Shown: one piece after another, positions 16,224-25,276 of the stretch
Position numbering within the stretch: position 1 is the stretch's first letter
Layout of the letters: each line of letters opens with the position of its first letter
Source of the DNA: Chroococcopsis sp964623815
GTDB taxonomy: Bacteria > Cyanobacteriota > Cyanobacteriia > Cyanobacteriales > Microcystaceae
Assembly (NCBI GenBank): GCA_964623815.1
Contig: CAZUVR010000029.1
Location: 1-52,410 of the forward strand
Length of the DNA: 52,410 nucleotides
Direction of reading: 5' to 3'
Notes under the pieces: model-generated
What the model was told of the DNA's origin: nothing
Databases searched by the model: none
What the model saw: only the letters and a program-made list of their open reading frames with translations
Program-made: the position numbers and the translations under genes

Positions 16224-17498
16224 CTATACTCTGCCCCTTAACATCATCGCTAATTCATTAGGAATGGGTGACATCTCCAGAGCAGTTTCTTCTGTAATTC
16301 TTCCCTCTTGATATAGTTGAAATAATGACTGGTTTGTTGTTACCATACCATCATATTCGCCTTCTTTCATTAATTCGGTAATTTCATCATTCTTACCGCT
16401 ACGAATATAGTCTTTAACTGTTTCCGTGTTGATCAAAATATCGTGGAAAGCAGCTCGTTTCCCGTCTGTCGTCCTACATAGACCTTGAGAGATGATCGCC
16501 ACCAAAGACTCCGCGATCGCCACGCGCATCGCATCCCTTTCATCCGCCGTATATAAAGTTAATATCCTTTCCAGAGTTTTCACCGCACTGTTAGTATGTA
16601 GGGTTCCCATTACCAAGTGACCTGTTTGCGCGGCTTTTAATGCCGTATTTACAGTTTCTTTATCCCGCATCTCACCCACGAGGATGATGTCCGGATCTTC
16701 CCGCAGAGATGCCTTTAAGGCGTTATCAAATTTTAAAGTGTTTAAACCGACTTCCCTCTGCTTGATCAAAGATCTGCGACTTTGATGGACGAATTCGATC
16801 GGGTCTTCGATCGTCACGATATGTTTAGCAAACTCTTTATTAATGTAGTCGATCATCGCCGCGAGAGTAGTAGATTTACCCGAACCTGTAGGCCCAGTAA
16901 TCAGAATCAATCCTTTATGAACCTGGCACACATCGGCGAATACCATCGGTAGGCGTAATTGTTCCATCGTCAGTATCTTGATGGGAATAAGACGCAATAC
17001 CAAAGCGTGTCCCCGGAGGGTATCGAAAACGTTGATCCTCACCCGGGCGAAATCGTATTGAGTCGCCCCGTCGAACTCAAGCTCTCTCTTGAAGCGTTGA
17101 ATTTCTTCCTCGCTCATAATCTCCCGCAACCAGCTCATAAAGGTTTGAGCGTCGATTTCCGGATAATCAAAGAGAGTGATAATCTCGCCTCTATCCCGCA
17201 TCCTGGGTTGTTCTCCCACCCCTAAGTGAACGTCAGAATACCCCTCGTCGAAAGCCAATCTCACCAATTCTGCTAAAGCTGGTTGACCCGGTGCCCTTCC
17301 GTGGGGGGCGCGAGGTTGAGCCTGTTGGGCTTGAGGCGGCGGTGGAGGTGGTGCTAGAGGAATTTTATTTCCTTGAGGCATGGTCTGCACGGTTTTCGTG
17401 GGACCTGTAGGGCCTGTGGGATTACCTATATCGTTCGGTAGTGGTGGAACGGGTAAGGGAGGCACTGGCTGTACAGATGGACGTGGAGTTTGAGTCAT
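16224..17498 (-). CDS. pilT: Type IV pilus retraction ATPase PilT (extended, PilT2-like)
   Basis: A 424-residue hexameric AAA+-like secretion ATPase. After a ~65-residue Pro-rich leader (PLAPPPPPPQAQQAQPRAPH) comes the N2D domain. The ATPase core shows Walker A GPTGSGKST, the Asp box IVTIEDPIEFVH, Walker B DPDIILVGEMRD and the His box GHLVMGTLHTNSA. These power pilus retraction for twitching and phototaxis. The long Pro-rich leader is like the second PilT of cyanobacteria rather than the pilBTC copy, and no pilB or pilC is adjacent. A KaiB-domain gene follows on the same strand. Confidence 0.92.
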   Translation of the reverse strand: MTQTPRPSVQPVPPLPVPPLPNDIGNPTGPTGPTKTVQTMPQGNKIPLAPPPPPPQAQQAQPRAPHGRAPGQPALAELVRLAFDEGYSDVHLGVGEQPRMRDRGEIITLFDYPEIDAQTFMSWLREIMSEEEIQRFKRELEFDGATQYDFARVRINVFDTLRGHALVLRLIPIKILTMEQLRLPMVFADVCQVHKGLILITGPTGSGKSTTLAAMIDYINKEFAKHIVTIEDPIEFVHQSRRSLIKQREVGLNTLKFDNALKASLREDPDIILVGEMRDKETVNTALKAAQTGHLVMGTLHTNSAVKTLERILTLYTADERDAMRVAIAESLVAIISQGLCRTTDGKRAAFHDILINTETVKDYIRSGKNDEITELMKEGEYDGMVTTNQSLFQLYQEGRITEETALEMSPIPNELAMMLRGRV

Positions 17499-17938
17499 AG
17501 TATGAGTACGCTGAACTGTAGTTTGCTTTTATTATTCCCCGCCTGCTCTCGTTTATAACATCTCTCACCATCTTCAGGCTTACGACTCTTTTTTTGATTA
17601 GCAATTCTGAAATTTTCATCTATCTATGTAAATATTTATGGATGAATTTTTCTAGTATTTTAGAACATGAGTTCTATCCAGATTTAATTTTCGCTTGCTT
17701 AATGGGGATCAATAAATAAATTTATATTTTTGTGTTTTTCATTATAAGAATTGATTGTTAACTTTTATATCCAAAATGGGAAAAGTTGTAAAGGATTAAA
17801 AACATATCACATATTTTAGCGAATGAATGTAAATTTATATGTTTTATCGCTCATCTTTCTCCGTGTTTTTTCTATACTGAGGTTCATTAACTTTTCCGCG
17901 AAAGTTTTTATTAAAATCGCTCCTCAGAGGTGAAAAGT
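17499..17938. other. AT-rich intergenic region between divergent pilT and a small membrane protein gene
   Basis: About 440 bp without a supportable gene. Base composition is strongly AT-rich from 17640 to 17890. It should contain the promoters of both flanking genes. No operator, structured RNA or repeat was recognised by eye. Confidence 0.5.
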
Positions 17939-18313
17939 ATGCAGTTGGTACAAAAACAGAATCCGGGATATTTAGGCTCATTATTCGTAGTGAAAAGCTT
18001 TTTAATTTGGAGCTTTATCCTTACCGTATGCTTATTAGTAGTGGGATTTCCCCTAATCGTGCTAATGATGACAGTAGGAGCATTATCGGCGATCGTATTA
18101 CATTCCGTGCTGCCGGGTAGTTCAGTTTTATTAGTAGCGAGTACGATCCTAAGTTTAAATTTAATCTTTATCCTCTTGAGCGCGGGGATTTTAGCCGCCA
18201 AAGGTATTCACCCCCACGAAGTAAGTTGGCTGAGATGGTTACAGCCCGATGACGCGACGAAACACACTCCCATATTCGCCTCTTGCCCCCTGACCTGCGA
18301 TATTGCAAGATAA
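17939..18313 (+). CDS. Small conserved-type membrane protein, function unknown
   Basis: A 124-residue protein with two to three hydrophobic helices: about 20-45 (IWSFILTVCLLVVGFPLIVLMM), about 48-62, and about 66-90 (LLVASTILSLNLIFILLSAG). A polar, Trp-containing tail (HEVSWLRWLQPDD) follows. The ATG at 17939 was preferred over an in-frame GTG at 17930, because AGAGG lies eight bases upstream of the ATG. It is followed by a good intrinsic terminator and is probably monocistronic. No family was recognised. Confidence 0.65.
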   Translation: MQLVQKQNPGYLGSLFVVKSFLIWSFILTVCLLVVGFPLIVLMMTVGALSAIVLHSVLPGSSVLLVASTILSLNLIFILLSAGILAAKGIHPHEVSWLRWLQPDDATKHTPIFASCPLTCDIAR

Positions 18314-18340
18314 AAGTTTTACATCCAAGCTAGTGCTACA

Positions 18341-18366
18341 ACCGGGTTAACAACCTGGTTTTTTTA
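18341..18366 (+). terminator. Intrinsic terminator of the small membrane protein gene
   Basis: Stem ACCGGGTT pairs with AACCTGGT (one G-T wobble) around AAC, immediately followed by a run of seven T. It lies just before the 3' end of the convergent RND gene. Confidence 0.8.
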
Positions 18367-18381
18367 CGGGAAAAATTGAGA

Positions 18382-21300
18382 CTAGCGATTGCTGCTAACC
18401 TTCTCCCGTTCTCTAGCTTCCCGAATCTCCGTCTTATTGATGCGAAGTTTTCGACCTCCGCCGAAAAGATCGTGAAGCATGACGTATAAACAGGGAATGA
18501 TAAACAGGGTGAGTAGAGTAGCGAGGGCCAAACCGGAGAAAACAACTATACCCAGAGGTTGTAAGAACTCCCCACCCTGACCGCTACCGAGGGCGAGGGG
18601 GAACATCCCCACTACCGTCGTGATCGTCGTCATTAAAATCGGTCTGAGGCGTTGCGGGGCGGCTTGTAATATGGCTACTCGTCGAGAACAACCATCCCGC
18701 TCTCGAATCTGGTTGGCTAACTCCACCATGATGATCGCGTTATTAACCACTATCCCTACCAGTAACACCGCCCCCACGATCACCGTAGCGCCGATCGCCG
18801 TATCCGTCACGTATAAGCCCAGAATCCCCCCCGCCAGAGCCAGGGGCAGGGTAAACATGATCACTAGCGGATCGACGAGGGAATTATACTGCACCGCCAT
18901 CACTACGAAGACTAGAAAAGCCGCCAATCCCCCCAACAGAGGTAAGGCGGACTGAATCTGATTGACACTCTCAGCCGATACACTGGGCAGACGAGTCACT
19001 CCGGGCGGTAACTCTACACTTTGCAGGATGCGATCGACCTCCTGTAGAGCCGCATCCAAACTAGCCCCCCGATTGAGAGTACCAGCGATGAGAAACACTT
19101 GACGCTGATTGATGCGCTGGATCTGTCCCGGTGCCGTATCCTTGCGAATCTTCGCCACGTTGCCGAGACGAACCAAGTAATTATCCGCCGTGAATAGGGG
19201 TAACTCCGCTAGTTGGGAAGGGCGCTGAATCGATTCCCGCTCCAATTGCACCCGCACATCGACCAAACGATTACCCCTCTGTAATTGAGTCGGTATCGAT
19301 CCCTCGATCGCCGTTTGAATCACTTCCCCGATGTCTTGTGTATTGAGATCCAACTCCGCAGCCCGACGGCGATCGATCTCGATCTGCAATTCCGGTTGTC
19401 GCCTGTCTGCATCGGGACGGTAATTAGCCAGTTTTGCCTCTTCGAGAGCTTCCAGAACCTGCTGTCCCGCCGCCTCTAACTCCGCCGTATCCTCACCCTG
19501 TAACATCACATCTATATCTGATCGCACCGGGGAATTATTCAAGATCAACCCCCGCACCTGTCCCGGACTGAGCCGTAAACGAATATCCGCGAGATTGAGG
19601 CGATCGAGTTCCTCATTAGCTGCTTCCACATAGGCATCCACATTCGTACCAGGTTTAAGGGCGATGGTGCTGGTACTGCGGAGAGGATTCTCGTTAACGC
19701 TCACACCGAATAAGAACCCCCCCACCGTTGTGAAAACCGAGTCTGTTTCTGGGCGTTTCAGTAGAATCTCATCCACCGCATCCATAACCTTACGATTCAC
19801 GGCCAGAGGCGTTCCTGGGGGAAATTGAGCGATCAAGTTCACCTGTCCCGTATTAATCCGGGGTAATATTTCCTGGGGGATCTGGCCCAGAACCGCAATA
19901 CTACCCCCTCCTAAAACTAGGAAAGTAACGATTACCACCACAAAACGCCAGCGCAAAACCCGATCAAGGAAAGCCGAATACAGGCCCGTTGACGCTTCAA
20001 AAGACCGGTTAAAAGCTATTAAGGGCCAGAAATTGCTGATCCCGCTCGTCCAACGTACCGCCAGCAATCGGGAAGCAAGAGCCGGAACAATGGTGACAGC
20101 GACGAGGATCGAGGCAGCCACCGCGAAAGATATGGTGAGGATCAGCTCGTTGAAGAGTAGGGCGATAAAACCGCCAATGAGGAGGAAGGGTAACACCGCC
20201 ACTAAGTTAGTAGCTGTAGAGGCTACCAGCGCCGATTCTACCGATCGTCCGCTTTCGGCGGCACTATTGAGTAATTCCCTCGCACTCAGCCGACTTTTGC
20301 TATCTTTACCCGGAGTCATACCCGCCGACTCGGCGATCGTTTCCAGCATGACGATCGAGTTATCTACCACGATACCCACCCCGAGAGCCAAACCTCCCAA
20401 ACTGAACACGTTGAGAGAGAGATTGAACATTCTCATCAGGATAATTGCCGCCAGGGTAGCGAGAGGAATAGCGAGGACGATAATGAGAGTTTGCCGCAGG
20501 GAACCGAGGAAGAGAAGCACCGCCAGCGCCGCTAATCCCGTACCGATCAAACCGGAGCCGGTAACATTAGCGATCGCATTATTGATAAATACGGATTCAT
20601 CGAGGGTAGGTATCAACTCCGTACCTTCAGGAATCGTGCCCGCCCGTTTCAGTTCCTCGATTCGGCGTTTTACTCCTTCCACCACCTCGATCGTATTAGC
20701 ATCGGGTTGTTTTTGGATACTTACTTTCACCGCCGGGGAGCCGTTGAGGGCTACGAATACCCTCTGTTCTTCCGCATCATCGATCACCTGGGCGAAATCT
20801 CGCAGATAGATCAGCGCCCCGTCATCCTCATCGCTTCCCGAACGAAAAGTAAGCTCGTTGATCTCCTCGGCGTTTTTGAACCTGCCGACAGTTCTAGTCA
20901 GGGGTTCCGATAACCTGCCGAGAATCCGCCCACCGGAAATATCCTGATTCGATTCTTGCAGTTCGTTCAAAACATCGTTAACACCTACACCTAAAGCCTG
21001 TAGGCGGTTCATATCGAGAATTACCCGCACCTCCTCCGCCACGCCCCCCGAGACGTTGACGGCAGCTACCCCCTCGACGAAGTTCAGCTCTCGCGCCAGT
21101 TCCTCATCGGCGAATATCCTTAATTGTAGGGTATCTAGAGATGGGGAGGCGAGGGCTAACTCGTATACTGGTAACTGGCTAGGGTCTACCTTAAACAGGC
21201 GCGGTTCTTCGATCGTATCTGGTAAGTTACTCCGGGCCCGGTTAAAAGCTGCCGTCGCATCGTTAAGAGCCTGATCGATGTTTCCCCCTGGTTGAAAGTA

Positions 21301-21603
21301 AAGATCTAGGCTCACCTGTCCCTCACGAGTTTGTGAATACACTTGTATTACTCCCTCGGTTGCCGATAGAGCCTCCTCCAGGGGGCGGGTGATCTCATCC
21401 ACCGCCACATCGGGCGAGATTCCGGGAGCGTCGAGCCGGACACCGATACGCGGGTAGGTGATCGATGGTAGTAAATCCACTTGCAGATTAAATAGGAAGA
21501 ACACGCCCACCACTATAACCGCCAAGGTCAGCATTAAGGTTCCGATATGCTGACGGATGGAGAGGGCGCTGATACTGAATCCGGAGGGGCGATCGTTCTG
21601 CAT
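18382..21603 (-). CDS. RND efflux permease, HAE1 family (AcrB-like)
   Basis: A 1073-residue inner-membrane proton antiporter of the resistance-nodulation-division superfamily. It has the standard 12-TM layout with two large periplasmic loops after TM1 and TM7. The first loop begins LPSITYPRIGVRLDAPGISP, as in AcrB-type pumps. The TM4 proton-relay motif reads GIVVDNSIVMLE, that is Asp-Asn rather than the Asp-Asp of AcrB; this variant is widespread in the broader HAE1 group. The membrane-fusion gene lies directly upstream with a two-base gap. No TolC gene is adjacent. The substrate cannot be inferred. Confidence 0.93.
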   Translation of the reverse strand: MQNDRPSGFSISALSIRQHIGTLMLTLAVIVVGVFFLFNLQVDLLPSITYPRIGVRLDAPGISPDVAVDEITRPLEEALSATEGVIQVYSQTREGQVSLDLYFQPGGNIDQALNDATAAFNRARSNLPDTIEEPRLFKVDPSQLPVYELALASPSLDTLQLRIFADEELARELNFVEGVAAVNVSGGVAEEVRVILDMNRLQALGVGVNDVLNELQESNQDISGGRILGRLSEPLTRTVGRFKNAEEINELTFRSGSDEDDGALIYLRDFAQVIDDAEEQRVFVALNGSPAVKVSIQKQPDANTIEVVEGVKRRIEELKRAGTIPEGTELIPTLDESVFINNAIANVTGSGLIGTGLAALAVLLFLGSLRQTLIIVLAIPLATLAAIILMRMFNLSLNVFSLGGLALGVGIVVDNSIVMLETIAESAGMTPGKDSKSRLSARELLNSAAESGRSVESALVASTATNLVAVLPFLLIGGFIALLFNELILTISFAVAASILVAVTIVPALASRLLAVRWTSGISNFWPLIAFNRSFEASTGLYSAFLDRVLRWRFVVVIVTFLVLGGGSIAVLGQIPQEILPRINTGQVNLIAQFPPGTPLAVNRKVMDAVDEILLKRPETDSVFTTVGGFLFGVSVNENPLRSTSTIALKPGTNVDAYVEAANEELDRLNLADIRLRLSPGQVRGLILNNSPVRSDIDVMLQGEDTAELEAAGQQVLEALEEAKLANYRPDADRRQPELQIEIDRRRAAELDLNTQDIGEVIQTAIEGSIPTQLQRGNRLVDVRVQLERESIQRPSQLAELPLFTADNYLVRLGNVAKIRKDTAPGQIQRINQRQVFLIAGTLNRGASLDAALQEVDRILQSVELPPGVTRLPSVSAESVNQIQSALPLLGGLAAFLVFVVMAVQYNSLVDPLVIMFTLPLALAGGILGLYVTDTAIGATVIVGAVLLVGIVVNNAIIMVELANQIRERDGCSRRVAILQAAPQRLRPILMTTITTVVGMFPLALGSGQGGEFLQPLGIVVFSGLALATLLTLFIIPCLYVMLHDLFGGGRKLRINKTEIREAREREKVSSNR

Positions 21604-21605
21604 GA

Positions 21606-22901
21606 TTATTCTTTTTCCGACAAGAAACTAATTCTGACTAGGGCACCATCTTTAAGACGATTACCGCCCCGGGTGACGATCGATTCTCCCGGTTCGATAC
21701 CGGAAATCACCTCTACCCGGCCGTCGGCCCTATTTCCGAGTTGTATCCTTCTCTCCTCTACCGTCGCCTTTTCTCCTTGCCTCCTCACCACGAAAACGGT
21801 AGCCTGTTTATTATTCTGGGCCGCCTCAGAGCGAGAAGTTTTCAGGGCGCTTTCGGGAATGATTATCTGGGACTCGGTGGGGCGCTCGAAACTCACCCGG
21901 GCTAACAAACCGGCGCGGATGGCTCGATCGGCGTTGGGAATCGTCACTTCGATCGGTATCAAACGGGCCGTCGGCTGAGCCGAGGGGGAAATTTCTGTCA
22001 CCCTCCCAGAAAACGAGCGCTCCGGAAAAGCATCTAGTTTCACCCGCGCCCCTTGTCTTAACCTGATACCCCCGAGTTCCAATTCCGACACCCCTACCAC
22101 TACCTTAACCTGACTCAAATCTCCGAGCTTGAGTATCTCGTTACCTGGTTGAGCCAGATCTCCCGGTTCGGCACCGCGTAGCAATACCGAACCGTTTACT
22201 GGAGAGGTTAAGGTGGTATACGATCGTCTCTGACTCGCCCTCGCTACTATGGCGTTTTGCGCGGCTACCCGTTTTTGCGCCGCATTTACCGCAGCGAGAC
22301 GGTTACTCACCTGTTGCTCGGCTGACTTTAGACCCTGTTCAGCTGTAAGAGCCGTGGTGCGCGATATTTCCGCTTCTTGGGCGGAGATAGCTCCCTGTTC
22401 GTATAAAAATTTCAGTCGGGCTGCGTTCGTTCTGGCTTGATTCAATTCCAATCGCGCTCTCTGTACTAAAGCCCTAGCTTCATCTACTTCCGCTTTTAAA
22501 CTCACTACCTCCGCCTGTCGCGCGGCTACTTCCGCGTTCGCCTCGGCTACCTCTTTTTCTAGTCCGTGATCTTCGAGTCGGGCCAGCACCTGCCCCTGTT
22601 TCACCGGAGAACCCACATCGACGGTTATATCGGACACCTGCCCCTCTACCCGCGAGCGTACCGATACTTCTCGATAGGGCGTGGTCGTCCCGGCATATTC
22701 TCTAGATTGTTCTAATTTCCCCTCCCGAGCTACCTCCACATCTACCGCACTCGGTTTAGCTTCGGTTTTAGGAGTAGTTTGGCTATCGGCTGAAGGGCCG
22801 CAACCGGATATTAACATTAAAAACCCGGCGAGTCCGAAAGGCCAGAAACCCGCACTTTTTTTCAGTAACTGATGTACCGGCAGTTTGGAAGGTGGCAACA
22901 T
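21606..22901 (-). CDS. RND efflux periplasmic adaptor (membrane fusion) lipoprotein
   Basis: A 431-residue HlyD/AcrA-type adaptor. The signal segment ends in a lipobox (FLMLISGCG), predicting lipid attachment at the Cys. After an acidic linker come the biotinyl-lipoyl half-motifs (VSVRSRVEGQVSDI and TLTSPVNGSVLLRGAEPGDL) split by a long alpha-hairpin coiled coil (about 120-220, Ala/Glu/Gln-rich). The beta-barrel domain (RVKLDAFPERSFSGRVTEI) and a membrane-proximal domain follow. It links the downstream RND permease to an outer-membrane channel encoded elsewhere. It is the first gene of a two-gene operon. Confidence 0.92.
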   Translation of the reverse strand: MLPPSKLPVHQLLKKSAGFWPFGLAGFLMLISGCGPSADSQTTPKTEAKPSAVDVEVAREGKLEQSREYAGTTTPYREVSVRSRVEGQVSDITVDVGSPVKQGQVLARLEDHGLEKEVAEANAEVAARQAEVVSLKAEVDEARALVQRARLELNQARTNAARLKFLYEQGAISAQEAEISRTTALTAEQGLKSAEQQVSNRLAAVNAAQKRVAAQNAIVARASQRRSYTTLTSPVNGSVLLRGAEPGDLAQPGNEILKLGDLSQVKVVVGVSELELGGIRLRQGARVKLDAFPERSFSGRVTEISPSAQPTARLIPIEVTIPNADRAIRAGLLARVSFERPTESQIIIPESALKTSRSEAAQNNKQATVFVVRRQGEKATVEERRIQLGNRADGRVEVISGIEPGESIVTRGGNRLKDGALVRISFLSEKE

Positions 22902-23107
22902 GAATTTATGATCAGGAACTCGATAAGAATCTTAACAATTTCTTCGTCGATGTTGGTATCACTCTAAGTAATGATTTATCGTCATCTATAGTAGTTAGGT
23001 TCAAAGAGAGCGATCGACTTATGCAACTTTTGCTATCGTAAAAAAAAGCGGAATTTTTAAGATTTTTAACTTTAATATCTACCGCTATTATTCACTTTTT
23101 TCCCCCT

Positions 23108-24787
23108 ATGACTTCGGATATACCTCCATTTACCCTGCCTCCATCAGCCTTTCGCAGTAAAACTATCAGACCGATCAGCGCCACCTCGATCACTGGTATC
23201 GCTTTTAGGGGCAATGATATATTAGCCCTCGATTGTAAAAACGGCTATCTTTATCAAGTAAATATCAACGATAATCACACCACCGTTTTAAATCCCCACC
23301 GTTGGCAAGAATTCATCGGGGCTACGGGATTGGCGTTAAGCGATGACGGTAATACTCTCTGGTTTACCAGTAGGGAGGGAGTTTACTTCTGCTCCCTCAT
23401 AGATAACGATCTCACCCCGAAATTATTTACCCGTCTTCCCTACAGCGCTAATGGGGTGGCGGTTTATCAAACTACGGTCTATGTTACCTGTCAGAAAACC
23501 GGACATATCTTCATTTTCAATCGGGACACCAGTAAAGAAATTACCAAACTTTACGCTCCGGGTATAGGTATAGAAAATATTACCGTCAGGGGGGAAGAAT
23601 TATGGGTCAGCGATACTCTAGAACAAACCGTTTACTGTCTCGATCGCGCCACCGGGGATGTTATATTCACCCTGATCACTCCTTTTGAATCTCCCACGGC
23701 CCTGAGCTTCTATCATGACGGCAAGACGGCCCAAGAAACTCTCTATGTAGCTTATTCCTTTCAGGAACCCTGTATCCGCGATAACCCCAATTCAGAACAA
23801 ACTTACGAACTCGGTTATCGTCCCCGTACCTTCGTCCATCCCCTCTATTTCCGTTACAACGAGGAGGAACGCTATACCCTCTCTAACGGTTATCTAGTAG
23901 AACTGGCCTACGTGGAAGAATTAGAACCCCTTTACGCGGTGGATTTAAAAGATGTGGAATGGCGTATCGCTCTACCCCTGGAAACAAATCGCCAGAGAAT
24001 TCGCCACATCGAAGCGGTGGGAATGCCTTTCGTCGAAGAGATACAGGAGGGGCAGAGAGTGGCGGTGTTTAAATTCGATCATCTCACGGCGAAGGAGCGC
24101 TTCGTCTTCGGTTGGAAAGTGGTTCTCGAAGTCTGGGGTATCAAATATCAGTTAACCGCCCGCGATTGTGAAAATTTGCCGGCGTTGCCCCCCGATTTCG
24201 ATCGCTATCTCATAGATAATGATGATCTGGCGATGGATACGGATATTATCCAACGGGCCGCCGAAGAATCGATCGGACGGGAAACCAATCTGTTAAGGAA
24301 AATTTATAATATTCGTAACTACGTTTACGATCGTCTCTCCTACGGTATCAAACCCCACATCGACACCCCCGATATTGCTCTGCGTCGCGGTGTCGGTTCC
24401 TGTGGCGAATACGTCGGCATTATGTTAGCTCTCGCCCGTCTTAACGGCATCGCCTGCCGTACCGTAGGAAGGTATAAGTGTCCGCCTCAACCCTTTCTCA
24501 AGGGTATCCCCTTGGAACCCGACTATAATCACGTTTGGTTGGAGTTTTACGTTCCTGGATACGGTTGGATACCTATGGAATCCAATCCAGACGATATGTT
24601 TGAAGGCGGCCCCTACCCCAATCGATTCTTTATGGGACTGGCCTGGTATCATACCGAAATAGCCAAGGATATACCTTTTGAACGGTTGGTCAGCGAAGGT
24701 AATCCCGTCCTAAAAACTCAGGTCTCTATCGGCGATCTGGCCCTCAATCACGTCCAATTCACGATTTTAGACGAATTACAGCCTTAA
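23108..24787 (+). CDS. Beta-propeller plus transglutaminase-like cysteine protease fusion
   Basis: A 559-residue cytoplasmic-looking protein without a signal peptide. Residues of about 25-225 form repeating beta-strand blades (GNDILALDCKNGYLYQVNIN, VYVTCQKTGHIFIFNRD, ELWVSDTLEQTVYCLDRATG), like an SMP-30/NHL-type propeller. The region of about 240-380 is beta-rich. Residues of about 385-520 are a transglutaminase core with the nucleophile in GSCGEY (Cys432) and the His in YNHVWLEF (His475). The third triad position falls in the PMESNPDD segment (residues 490-496), where Glu491, Asn493 or an Asp may serve. Bacterial TGase-core proteins are peptidases or amidases. The substrate is unknown and no partner gene is adjacent. 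Confidence 0.78.
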   Translation: MTSDIPPFTLPPSAFRSKTIRPISATSITGIAFRGNDILALDCKNGYLYQVNINDNHTTVLNPHRWQEFIGATGLALSDDGNTLWFTSREGVYFCSLIDNDLTPKLFTRLPYSANGVAVYQTTVYVTCQKTGHIFIFNRDTSKEITKLYAPGIGIENITVRGEELWVSDTLEQTVYCLDRATGDVIFTLITPFESPTALSFYHDGKTAQETLYVAYSFQEPCIRDNPNSEQTYELGYRPRTFVHPLYFRYNEEERYTLSNGYLVELAYVEELEPLYAVDLKDVEWRIALPLETNRQRIRHIEAVGMPFVEEIQEGQRVAVFKFDHLTAKERFVFGWKVVLEVWGIKYQLTARDCENLPALPPDFDRYLIDNDDLAMDTDIIQRAAEESIGRETNLLRKIYNIRNYVYDRLSYGIKPHIDTPDIALRRGVGSCGEYVGIMLALARLNGIACRTVGRYKCPPQPFLKGIPLEPDYNHVWLEFYVPGYGWIPMESNPDDMFEGGPYPNRFFMGLAWYHTEIAKDIPFERLVSEGNPVLKTQVSIGDLALNHVQFTILDELQP

Positions 24788-24803
24788 CTTCCGTGGATGG
24801 GAA

Positions 24804-25049
24804 TTATTTATATAATTCCTTATCCCTCTCCTCTTTTAATTCCCTAACCCTCTGTAAAGCGGCTCCGATTACGAATCCCACGACGGCCCCCGAAACCACC
24901 CAGTATCTCTTATATATAGTTTGATATTCGTAGGGCGGTTTGTACGTCATCTGACTGGGATTTCTTTCTATCTGAGAAATCGCCAGACCCGTTCCAGCAC
25001 CGATTAAAGCTGTCACTACACCCGAAAATAGGATTAAGCGCAAGTTCAT
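24804..25049 (-). CDS. Small two-helix membrane protein of cyanobacterial type, unknown function
   Basis: An 81-residue protein with an N-terminal TM segment (LILFSGVVTALIGAGTGLAIS), a polar loop containing YKPPYEYQTIYKRYW, and a second TM segment (VVSGAVVGFVIGAALQ) ending in a charged helix (RVRELKEERDKEL). The start MNLRLILFSG at 25049 was chosen from three in-frame options because the known-style family members begin there. It is convergent with the transglutaminase gene; a hairpin at 24800-24819 overlaps its last codons. Confidence 0.62.
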   Translation of the reverse strand: MNLRLILFSGVVTALIGAGTGLAISQIERNPSQMTYKPPYEYQTIYKRYWVVSGAVVGFVIGAALQRVRELKEERDKELYK

Positions 25050-25131
25050 AAGCTTCATTAATAAGTTTGGTGGCACGATCTACTACTATTTAAGCAAGTT
25101 TTTCGGGGAAGATAAAAAAAAGCAACAGTTC

Positions 25132-25224
25132 TCAATGTACGAACCAAACGTATAACAGCCCTAGTACGGTTGCCAGAAACATCAGATGATTCATCCAATC
25201 GTCAAATGTCCATTTTTTAAACAT
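25132..25224 (-). CDS. Putative 30-residue membrane microprotein
   Basis: An ATG-to-TGA frame of 30 codons plus stop. The first 14 residues are amphipathic and charged (MFKKWTFDDWMNHL), followed by one hydrophobic helix (MFLATVLGLLYVWFV) ending in His. Three Trp and a K-K/D-D charge pattern flank the helix, as in single-span thylakoid or plasma-membrane microproteins such as the small photosystem or NDH subunits, but it does not match any I recognise. The ribosome binding site is weak. It lies alone between two same-strand genes in an otherwise empty 227-bp gap. Confidence 0.5.
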   Translation of the reverse strand: MFKKWTFDDWMNHLMFLATVLGLLYVWFVH

Positions 25225-25276
25225 AAATTGTTGTCTTGATAATTTGCATAAAAATTAACATATTTTATTTATTATG

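Noticed and set aside
17422..17619. Minus-strand frame overlapping the pilT start
   Set aside because: Out of frame with pilT, no homology, and no ribosome binding site.
20033..20809. Long open frame (258 codons) antisense to the RND permease
   Set aside because: It lies entirely opposite a strongly supported gene, has no recognisable domain, and its composition is that of a shadow frame.
24800..24819. Hairpin GGAATTAT/ATAATTCC as terminator of the transglutaminase gene
   Set aside because: It overlaps the last codons of the convergent gene and lacks a T-run, so it is not clearly a terminator.
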